A stretch of DNA of 64,000 bases from Ectothiorhodospiraceae bacterium (GTDB lineage: Bacteria > Pseudomonadota > Gammaproteobacteria > Nitrococcales > Aquisalimonadaceae): contig PXAT01000112.1 of assembly GCA_003565775.1 (NCBI GenBank), positions 19,610-83,609 of the forward strand, read 5' to 3'. A program made the translations under genes and the position numbers. This document shows positions 55,872-64,000 of the stretch, one piece after another. Under the pieces are notes generated by a model. That model worked only from the letters and a program-made list of their open reading frames with translations, was not told where the DNA came from and did not search any database. Numbering within the stretch: the stretch's first letter is position 1; each line of letters starts with the position of its first letter.

Positions 55872-57127
55872 CGTCCGAACAGATCGTGCACCTTGTGCAG
55901 GGACGCGATCAGGGCATCCACCTCTGCGCGCGTGTTGTAGGCCGCGAACGAGGCGCGCGCCGTCGCCGGCACACCATAGCGCTGCATGACCGGCTGTGCG
56001 CAGTGATGGCCGGCACGGATGGCGATGCCATCGGCATCGAGAATGGTACCGATATCATGCGGATGCGCATCCTCCATGACAAAGGACAGGATCCCGGCCT
56101 TGTCGGCCGCGGTGCCGATGATGCGCAAGCCCGGAATGTCGGCCATCTGGGCCTCGGCGTAGCGCAGCAGATCTGTCTCATGCGCCAGCACGGCAGCCGG
56201 ATCCAGCGCCTGAAAATAATCGATCGCCGCACCCAGTCCGATGACACCGCCGATATTCGGCGTGCCGGCCTCGAAACGGGCCGGCGGCTCGGCAAATTCC
56301 GTGCGCTCGAAGGTGACACTGCGAATCATGTCACCACCACCCTGCCATGGCGGCATGGCCTTCAGGAGGTCGTACTTGCCGTACAGCACACCCACACCGG
56401 TGGGGCCGTATAGCTTGTGTGCGGAGAAGACATAGAAATCGCAATCCAGATCCTGCACGTCCACCGGCATGTGCGGCGCCGCCTGGGCCCCGTCCAGCAA
56501 AATCGTCAGACCGTGGCGCCGGGCAAGCTGCACGATCTCCCGGGCCGGATTGATCGTGCCGAGCGCGTTCGACACCTGCATCACGCTGATGAAACGGGTT
56601 CGCGACGTGATACGGCTGGCCACGTCCTCCAGCGACAGCTCGCCGGCATCCGAAAACGGCACCACCACAAGCTTGGCGCCGGTGTATTCGCAAATCAGCT
56701 GCCACGGCACGATATTGCTGTGATGCTCCATACCGGTGATCAGTATTTCGTCACCGGGCTGCAGCATCGGCCGCACATGACTCTGAGCCACCAGATTGAT
56801 CGATTCCGTGGTGCCCCGGGTGAATACGATTTCGCGTTCCGAGGCGGCATTCAGCAGACCGGCCGCCTTGCCCCGCACGGCTTCAAAGGCCCGCGTCGAT
56901 TCCTGCGACAGCATGTGTACGCCGCGGTGGATATTGGCGTAGTACTGCCGATAGCAATCCCCCTCCGCATCGATGACACAGGCCGGGCGCTGGGCACTGG
57001 CGCCGTTATCGAGATAGACCAGCGGTTTGCCGTGCACTTCGCGCTGCAGGATCGGGAAGTCCTGCCGGATGCGCTCCGCATCCAGAGCCGGGGTCGTTCT
57101 GGTGCTCACCGGATTCGTCACGCTCAC
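55868..57127 (-). CDS. sufS: Cysteine desulfurase SufS
   Basis: PLP enzyme that releases sulfur from cysteine for Fe-S assembly. The 419 residues have LVYLDNGASAQRPACVID, REIVFTRGTTESINLVA, ITGMEHHSNIVPWQ, DGAQAAPHMPVDVQDLDCDFYVFSAHKLYGPTG (cofactor lysine in SAHK) and the active-site cysteine in IRAGHHCAQPVM. This is the group II (SufS) loop. The start overlaps the sufD stop, and the stop overlaps sufU. Confidence 0.96.
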   Translation of the reverse strand: MSVTNPVSTRTTPALDAERIRQDFPILQREVHGKPLVYLDNGASAQRPACVIDAEGDCYRQYYANIHRGVHMLSQESTRAFEAVRGKAAGLLNAASEREIVFTRGTTESINLVAQSHVRPMLQPGDEILITGMEHHSNIVPWQLICEYTGAKLVVVPFSDAGELSLEDVASRITSRTRFISVMQVSNALGTINPAREIVQLARRHGLTILLDGAQAAPHMPVDVQDLDCDFYVFSAHKLYGPTGVGVLYGKYDLLKAMPPWQGGGDMIRSVTFERTEFAEPPARFEAGTPNIGGVIGLGAAIDYFQALDPAAVLAHETDLLRYAEAQMADIPGLRIIGTAADKAGILSFVMEDAHPHDIGTILDADGIAIRAGHHCAQPVMQRYGVPATARASFAAYNTRAEVDALIASLHKVHDLFGR

Positions 57128-58446
57128 TCGGGGGCCTCCAACAGATTGCCGCCCGGCAGCACTGACAGCAGTCGGTCCCGCGCCTGCGGGGCCAGTGCCG
57201 GCTCGATCATGCTGCCGAGCACGTCATTGGCAAAGGCGAAGGTCAGCAGAGCCTGGGCATCATCTCGCGCGATTCCGCGCGAGCGTAGATAGAACAGCGC
57301 ATCAGCGTCCAGTTCACCCACCGTCGAGCCGTGCGCGCATTTCACATCATCCGCATAGATTTCGAGTCGCGGATTGGAATGCGCCAGCGCCAGCGGGCTG
57401 AGCAGCAGATTGTTGTTCTGCTGCTCGGAATCGGTCTGCTGCGCATCCCGTGCAACATGGATCATGCCGTCGAACACGGATTCGCCGCGGCCGGTCAGCA
57501 CACCCTTGAACAGCTGCTGACTGTGACTGTGATCGGTCACATGCCGGACCACCGTGTGGTAATCGGCGTAGCGCTCGCCGTCACTGAGATAGAGACCGTT
57601 CATGCTGACGTCCGCACCCGGTCCTTCCAGGTCGACCTGCACGTCGGTGCGGCCGAAGCGGGCACCCGCGGTCACGGTATGCAGGGCAAACCGGGCATCA
57701 CGCGGCACACGAACCCGCATCGCACCGAGATGCCAGCTCGGCAGGCTTTCGTCCTGGAAATGCTGAATCCTGACGCTGGCATTGTCGTGCAACAGCACTT
57801 CCGACACCGGCGCGATCAGCGCTGCATCCTCGTTCTCGCCGAGGTACTGCTGAACCAGCCGCACCTCGGCATTACTGCCCGCGCGCAACAGAACCCGCGG
57901 ATACACCGCATGGCCACTGGCCTTCCGGCTGTTGGCGAAGATCACCACCACCGGGGCATCGAGAACGGTATTAGGAGCCACATCGACCACCGCACCGTCG
58001 ACGGCAAATGCCGTGTTCAGTGCTGCAAAGGCATGGCTTTCCGCATCCATGACCCGGCCGAACTGCTCGTGGGCCAGACCGTCGTCCTCGCGAAAGGCCG
58101 CCGCCAGCGACTGCACCTTGAGACCCGGCACTGCCGCATCGAGGTCGGAGTAGCGCGGACTGAAACGCCCATCGACAAACACCAGGCGCACGGCGCCGGC
58201 AACATCGGCGAACCGCTCGACGGTGGCGGCGGACAATTCGCCGCCCTCGGGCACTGGCTTGAAAGTCTGCTGAGTCAGCGCAGTCAGCTTGGCATGCTTC
58301 CAGGCCTCCATCCGCCGCGTCGGGAAACCCTGACTCTCGAAAGCCTGGATGGCCTGCTGACGGCGCTCTTCCGGCCAGCCATCAAGTCTGTCGGCTGCCT
58401 CGAACGCCTGCAGATAGACGCTCTTCTGTTCGCTTACCGCTTCCAT
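57124..58446 (-). CDS. sufD: Fe-S cluster assembly protein SufD
   Basis: Subunit of the SufBC2D scaffold, with a right-handed beta-helix. From ATG 58446 the product is 440 residues, beginning MEAVSEQKSVYLQAF, and contains the family marks FPTRRMEAWKHAKLTALTQQ, ARFALHTVTAGARFGRTDVQVDLEGPGADVSMNGLYLSDG and DVKCAHGSTVGELDADALFYLRSRG. It lies 10 bases after sufC. The frame open to 58563 overlaps sufC and is not used. Confidence 0.95.
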   Translation of the reverse strand: MEAVSEQKSVYLQAFEAADRLDGWPEERRQQAIQAFESQGFPTRRMEAWKHAKLTALTQQTFKPVPEGGELSAATVERFADVAGAVRLVFVDGRFSPRYSDLDAAVPGLKVQSLAAAFREDDGLAHEQFGRVMDAESHAFAALNTAFAVDGAVVDVAPNTVLDAPVVVIFANSRKASGHAVYPRVLLRAGSNAEVRLVQQYLGENEDAALIAPVSEVLLHDNASVRIQHFQDESLPSWHLGAMRVRVPRDARFALHTVTAGARFGRTDVQVDLEGPGADVSMNGLYLSDGERYADYHTVVRHVTDHSHSQQLFKGVLTGRGESVFDGMIHVARDAQQTDSEQQNNNLLLSPLALAHSNPRLEIYADDVKCAHGSTVGELDADALFYLRSRGIARDDAQALLTFAFANDVLGSMIEPALAPQARDRLLSVLPGGNLLEAPE

Positions 58447-58456
58447 GGGGCTCTCC

Positions 58457-59212
<756 letters not shown>

Positions 59213-59317
59213 GTTCAACTCCCGACTCAATGATGTTCATGTTCGCCGGACGGTGCGCCTCCCTGATCGCTACGCACCGTCCGGGGCAATGATTCCGACG
59301 TTCGACCGCGCGGCGCG

Positions 59318-60790
<1,473 letters not shown>

Positions 60791-60843
60791 GGAACCGCTC
60801 CTGTCAAAAACCAATGCGGGTAATTGGGATGATCTTCACGCAC

Positions 60844-61350
60844 TCAACTGCGATGGGGCCTGAAACCATGCGACTGCTCCCGCGCAACCTCCAGGCCTTC
60901 GCGAACGTGAGCGCCCATTGCTTGCAGGCCCTCGTGATCCGGAGGCAACGGGCCACTCATGTCCTTGAGGCTGACGTCCTGCAACGCCCGGTAGATCGCA
61001 TCGTTGATGCGCGACCAGTTGGTGCTCAGGACGCAGTGCGCATGAAACTGGCAGGCGTCTCCGCCGCCCTCAATACAGTCGGTCAGGGCGATCGGCCCCT
61101 CCATCGCCATGATTACCTCGGCGATGGAAATCTGTTCGGCGCTCCGGGCCAGGCTGTAGCCGCCCTTGGATCCACGATGGGAAACCAGTAATCCGCCACG
61201 CACCAACTGCTTGAGGATCTTGCTGACCACCGGCCCCGGCAGCCCGCGCCGCGCGGCAAGCCCGGAGGCGCTGAAGCGCTCGTCCGGCTCACTCGCCATC
61301 ACTCCAAGCATGGCCGTGGCGTAGTCGGTTTCCCTGTTGATACGAATCAT
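60844..61350 (-). CDS. sufR: Rrf2-family SUF operon regulator
   Basis: Winged-helix Rrf2 repressor of the SUF Fe-S regulator group. The 168 residues have INRETDYATAMLGVMA, the recognition helix region SGLAARRGLPGPVVSKILKQLVRGGLLVSHRGSKGGYSLAR and the cluster-binding cysteines in DCIEGGGDACQFHAHC. It heads the sufBCDSU operon and probably senses Fe-S state, repressing when the cluster is bound. A perfect palindrome lies just before its start codon. Confidence 0.93.
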   Translation of the reverse strand: MIRINRETDYATAMLGVMASEPDERFSASGLAARRGLPGPVVSKILKQLVRGGLLVSHRGSKGGYSLARSAEQISIAEVIMAMEGPIALTDCIEGGGDACQFHAHCVLSTNWSRINDAIYRALQDVSLKDMSGPLPPDHEGLQAMGAHVREGLEVAREQSHGFRPHRS

Positions 61351-61354
61351 GCTG

Positions 61355-61367
61355 TGAGTTTAACTCA
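61355..61367. promoter_or_regulatory. Palindrome before sufR, candidate operator
   Basis: TGAGTTTAACTCA (61355-61367) is a perfect 13-base inverted repeat 5 bases before the sufR start. A second imperfect repeat, CCAAA and TTTGG arms, lies at 61375-61393. One or both may be the operator through which SufR controls its own operon. No standard promoter boxes were certain in the AT-richer stretch (to about 61430). Confidence 0.45.
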
Positions 61368-61521
61368 TATCGGACCAAATTCGTACTGTTTGGAGATACT
61401 ATTTTGCAACTGTTCCAATGTAAAGGGAAACCTGACCTTCTCCCGCATCGATGCATGCGAGCGAATCGCGCTCTCGAAGCACACCGGGCGAACTGATCAT
61501 GGGCGGGCGCCAGCCGCGGAC

Positions 61522-62847
61522 TTACTGGCTGACAACGACCCCGAACAAGGTCAGGCAGATGATCACCGCCGCGGCGACGGCCACCATGTCAGCGGTTAAC
61601 GCGGCGGCCAGCGTGTGCCGGATACGCTTGACCTGAATCGCGCCGAAATAGACCGCCAGCACGTAGAAGGTGGTCTCGGTGGAGCCCTGCAGCGTGCTGA
61701 CGAGGATCCCGGTGTAACTGTCCGGACCGATACTGGGGTCATTGATGATCGAGGCCAGGATGCCGTAGGCGCCGGATCCGGACAGGGGCCGCAGCAGCGC
61801 CATCGGCAAGGCCTCGGCGGGCAGACCGAAACGCTCGGTGAAACCGCCGATGCTGCCGACCATGATGTCCATGGCACCGCTTGCGCGGAACATGCCCACC
61901 GCAACGAGGATAGCGACCAGATACGGAATGATCCGCACCGCCACCTGGAAGCCGTCCTTGGCGCCCTCGACGAAGACCTCGTAGATGCGCACGCCACGCA
62001 GCACCCCGAAACTCAGGAAAAACACCATCAGACCGGGGATGATCCACGGCGCGATGGTCCGGCCGTAGACGATGGACAGCGGAATCAGCGACAGCACCAC
62101 CCCCAGGGCCAGCGCCGAGACCCAGCCGGGATAGGCATCGGAAGCATCCGATGGCAGGGCCTCGTCCTCCTGCCGATCCGCGTCGTTGCCGGCCTGATCC
62201 GGCGGATCGTCATGCTCGCGGATCGGATAGTTCTCGATCGGGAAGAAACGCCGATAGAACTTGGCCGCGACGATTGCCGCCACCGTCGCACAGACGGTCG
62301 CAAACAGCGTTGTCGGCAGGATCGCCGCCGGCGAGGTGGAACCGGCCGCAGCCCGCAGCGCGATGACACCGGTCGGCAGCAGTGTGATGCTGGAGGTATT
62401 GATGGCGAGAAACAGCGCCATGGAATCGGAGGCAGTGCCCTTGCGCGGGTTGAGCTTGTCCAGCTCCTGCATGGCGCGGATGCCGAACGGCGTCGCGGCG
62501 TTGCCGAGCCCCAGCGCATTGGCCGAAAAATTCAGAATCATCGCGCCCATGGCCGGGTGATTTCCCGGCACCTCGGGAAATAGGCGCACCATCAAGGGCC
62601 GGATCAGCTTGGCCAGAATGGTCAGCATCCCGCCTGCCTCGGCCACTTTCATCAGACCGAGAAAAAGCGTCATCACACCGATCAGGCCGATCGCCAGCTC
62701 CACCGCGCCACCGGCCGACTCGACCATGGCCGTGGACAGGGCCTCCATCGCGGTCTGCTCGCCCTCTTCCACCGGACCCTGACTGATCTGGTAGAAGGCC
62801 GCAGTCAGAAACGCGATCAGCACAATGGCGAGAAAAATACCGTTCAT
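61522..62847 (-). CDS. SpmA-SpmB-like nucleoside-recognition membrane protein
   Basis: A 441-residue integral membrane protein with two tandem nucleoside-recognition (Gate) halves. The N-half (about 1-210) resembles spore maturation protein A (LGLGNAATPFGIRAMQELDKLNPRKGTASDSMALFLAINTSSITLLP); the C-half (about 250-441) resembles SpmB (EVFVEGAKDGFQVAVRIIPYLVAILVAVGMFR, LLRPLSGSGAYGILASII, STLQGSTETTFYVLAVYFG). An acidic linker separates them. In Bacillus these are two proteins; a fused form is known in some gammaproteobacteria. Substrate is unknown. ATG 62847 is preferred though its ribosome binding site is weak. Confidence 0.85.
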   Translation of the reverse strand: MNGIFLAIVLIAFLTAAFYQISQGPVEEGEQTAMEALSTAMVESAGGAVELAIGLIGVMTLFLGLMKVAEAGGMLTILAKLIRPLMVRLFPEVPGNHPAMGAMILNFSANALGLGNAATPFGIRAMQELDKLNPRKGTASDSMALFLAINTSSITLLPTGVIALRAAAGSTSPAAILPTTLFATVCATVAAIVAAKFYRRFFPIENYPIREHDDPPDQAGNDADRQEDEALPSDASDAYPGWVSALALGVVLSLIPLSIVYGRTIAPWIIPGLMVFFLSFGVLRGVRIYEVFVEGAKDGFQVAVRIIPYLVAILVAVGMFRASGAMDIMVGSIGGFTERFGLPAEALPMALLRPLSGSGAYGILASIINDPSIGPDSYTGILVSTLQGSTETTFYVLAVYFGAIQVKRIRHTLAAALTADMVAVAAAVIICLTLFGVVVSQ

Positions 62848-62974
62848 CGGGGCATCCGGAGGCGACCGTTGGCGCATGATGCAGGTCTGATCCGGCCCCG
62901 GTAAAGCGTTTCGCCAATCCGCGCCTTCGCGCTATCCTGTGCGCCGTTCGGACGACGACGAGACAAGACAAGAC

Positions 62975-63289
62975 ATGCGCATCACCGGATTCATCGCCCT
63001 GGCCCTGGTGGTTACCGTGGCCATCGGAACCATCATCGCCAGCCATCTGGCAGCCAGCCTGCCCGAACCACATGCCAGTTGCGTCGCCGCCTGGCAGGAT
63101 GAACCGGACTCGCCGCTACGGCCCTTCGGCAGCGCCGACCTGCGCCTGGACGCGGAACGATCCTCCGTGGAAGGCGATCAGATCCTGACCCGCATCGGCC
63201 CGGTTACCCGCTCATCCGGCCAGCCGGTGACACTGCCGTGCATCAAGGACGGCGATACCGTCATCGCCGCCAGGCCGGACGACGACTGA
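62975..63289 (+). CDS. Small membrane-anchored protein, unknown
   Basis: I do not recognise a family. The 104 residues begin MRITGFIALALVVTVAIGTIIASHL, a hydrophobic anchor or signal peptide, followed by a polar, acidic domain with two cysteines (ASCVAAW, TLPCIKDG) that could form a disulfide outside the membrane. Support is moderate: a clear start (ATG 62975, preceded by a purine-rich stretch), GC-rich codon use like its neighbours, and the gene stops 65 bases before tRNA-Pro. Confidence 0.55.
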   Translation: MRITGFIALALVVTVAIGTIIASHLAASLPEPHASCVAAWQDEPDSPLRPFGSADLRLDAERSSVEGDQILTRIGPVTRSSGQPVTLPCIKDGDTVIAARPDDD

Positions 63290-63314
63290 CTACCGGCAAA
63301 CCGGCCGGGACGCT

Positions 63315-63342
63315 TTGCGCAGACAGCGCACTGCGGTATCCT
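63315..63342 (+). promoter_or_regulatory. Putative promoter of tRNA-Pro
   Basis: TTGCGC (63315-63320) and TATCCT (63337-63342) with a 16-base spacer precede tRNA-Pro by 12 bases. It is close to consensus in the -10 region and well placed for a stable RNA. Confidence 0.5.
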
Positions 63343-63354
63343 TCGCGACGAATT

Positions 63355-63431
63355 CGGGGTGTAGCGCAGCCTGGTAGCGCACCTGCATGGGGTGCAGGTG
63401 GTCGGAGGTTCAAATCCTCTCACCCCGACCA
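63355..63431 (+). tRNA. tRNA-Pro(GGG)
   Basis: A 77-base tRNA with encoded CCA. The acceptor arm CGGGGTG pairs with CACCCCG. The anticodon stem CCTGC/GCAGG holds ATGGGGT with anticodon GGG. The D-arm GTAGCGCAGCCTGGTAGCGCA and T-arm GGAGGTTCAAATCCTC are standard. A tyrosine recombinase gene begins to the right, ending about 60 bases after the tRNA, so the 3' end of this tRNA is a likely attachment site. Confidence 0.96.
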
Positions 63432-63439
63432 GATAAATC

Positions 63440-63471
63440 AAGGGGTTGGCGATTATTCGTCAACCCCTTTT
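63440..63471. terminator. Bidirectional terminator after tRNA-Pro
   Basis: AAGGGGTTG (63440-63448) pairs with CAACCCCTT (63461-63469), followed by T bases on the plus strand. It would end the tRNA transcript and, on the other strand, the recombinase transcript. Confidence 0.7.
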
Positions 63472-63498
63472 AGGTATATTTAGGAATATTTTAGGAAA
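63469..63498. repeat. Three helically phased TTTAGG repeats at the element border
   Basis: TTTAGGTATA, TTTAGGAATA and TTTAGGAAA begin at 63469, 63479 and 63490, a spacing of 10 and 11 bases, about one helical turn. They bridge the tRNA terminator and the recombinase stop codon. Such phased repeats beside a tyrosine recombinase gene and its tRNA target suggest arm-type recombinase or accessory-protein sites. Inference from spacing and place only. Confidence 0.45.
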
Positions 63499-64000
63499 AC
63501 TCCTTCCCGCCAGAGCCCGGTTCCACACGTTCCCAGTACTCATGATCCCGCATGTAATGCGCGGTCATTCGCTCCGAACTGTGCCCTCGCCACGCCTGGA
63601 TTTCCCCGATCGTCCAGCCCTGCTCCCGACGCCGCGCCTCACCGAGCCCCAGAATCTCGTGGAAGGGTGGGCGCTTGCTCGAAGGAATCCCCACAAAAAC
63701 GCCTGAGTCATCCCGCGCCTTGGCAAAGCCGCGCGTAATGCTCTCCGGGCTCAGGGGCGGCCCGTCCTGACCCTTCCTCCGCGCGCGCTTGTGCACGCGA
63801 TACTCGGACGACCCGCCATAGCGACGGCAGCGCTCTATCAACCGAGCGATCTCCGGCGTGATGCGAAGCATCAGTCGCTTCCCGGTCTTCGACTGGTGGA
63901 TCAGGATGTAGCCGTCCTGAATCGCATCAAGGCGCAGTTCGGTAATGTCCTTCCGCCGCTGCAAGAGCAGCAGACTCAGGGCCATGGCGTGGCGAATCGG
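63491..64000 (-). CDS. Tyrosine recombinase/integrase, C-terminal part (5' end beyond window)
   Basis: C-terminal catalytic domain of a phage-type integrase; the gene runs off the right edge. Reading the minus strand it has QRRKDITELR (first catalytic Arg), KTGKRLMLRITPEIARLIERC, then FHEILGLGEARRREQG, IQAWRGHSSERM (second His box, GH) and HYM with the nucleophilic Tyr. The box normally HxxR reads HEIL, so the second catalytic arginine is replaced by leucine, which may make the enzyme inactive. Placement beside tRNA-Pro marks this as the end of an integrated element entering from the right. Whether the missing N-terminal part is intact cannot be seen. Confidence 0.87.
   Translation of the reverse strand, partial: PIRHAMALSLLLLQRRKDITELRLDAIQDGYILIHQSKTGKRLMLRITPEIARLIERCRRYGGSSEYRVHKRARRKGQDGPPLSPESITRGFAKARDDSGVFVGIPSSKRPPFHEILGLGEARRREQGWTIGEIQAWRGHSSERMTAHYMRDHEYWERVEPGSGGKEFS

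Overview
The window reads as chromosome of a moderately halophilic, GC-rich gammaproteobacterium, most like the Ectothiorhodospiraceae or a relative; the exact genus is not established. The evidence is the gammaproteobacterial order purF-cvpA-dedD-folC-accD-trpA-trpB-trpF-truA-fimV-asd-leuB, a complete ectoine operon (ectABC), acid-rich secreted and envelope proteins (FimV, the SPOR protein, a TPR lipoprotein), and a SUF-type Fe-S operon. Most of it is ordinary housekeeping DNA. No CRISPR array, complete insertion sequence or rRNA operon was seen.

Layout. 1-20.6 kb (minus strand): end of tpx, a glycerate kinase, metZ under a predicted SAM-II-like pseudoknot riboswitch with its own terminator, purF, cvpA, a SPOR gene, folC, accD, trpABF, truA, fimV, asd, leuB, an MFS permease, aroC and prmB. 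20.7-25.9 kb (mostly plus): a Sco1 copper chaperone, psd, a GlcG/HbpS-like protein, a UvrD/Rep-type helicase, a DoxX membrane protein and a cold-shock protein with a long leader. 26-31.6 kb (minus): a secreted unknown, a TraB/GumN protein, a methyltransferase-like protein, a bactofilin, glgC and a pair of TIGR04282/TIGR04283-type glycosyltransferase genes. 31.7-37 kb: tRNA-Ala(CGC), a three-gene overlapping operon predicted to make ovothiol (ovoA, an ovoB-like lyase, an ADP-ribosylglycohydrolase-family gene), and tRNA-Arg(CCT). 37-45.7 kb: a stand-alone Hen1-type RNA methyltransferase domain, a flavin reductase, a family 2 glycosyltransferase, a beta-CASP nuclease, an ammonium-transporter/PAS/GGDEF/EAL fusion, mobB and tsaB. 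45.7-55.3 kb: an MFS permease, ectABC behind an AT-rich promoter, a YoaA/DinG helicase, a TPR lipoprotein, mrcB and dsbB. 55.4-61.4 kb: the SUF operon sufR-B-C-D-S-U. 61.5-64 kb: an SpmA-SpmB-like fusion, a small anchored protein, tRNA-Pro(GGG), and a tyrosine recombinase that runs off the right edge, probably the border of an integrated element.

Themes. Osmotic and redox stress are prominent: ectoine and ovothiol synthesis, Tpx, Sco1, DsbB and SUF. A family of intergenic elements with terminal inverted repeats (at about 5.4, 40.6, 44.2 and 47.1 kb) is present as one full, one shortened and two half copies; three of the four lie directly against a stop codon. The most interesting items are the SAM riboswitch with a visible terminator/antiterminator switch, the ovothiol operon with its extra ADP-ribosylglycohydrolase gene, the orphan Hen1 domain, the Amt-GGDEF-EAL receptor fusion, a four-cysteine insertion in EctB, and the stop-codon-linked repeat family.
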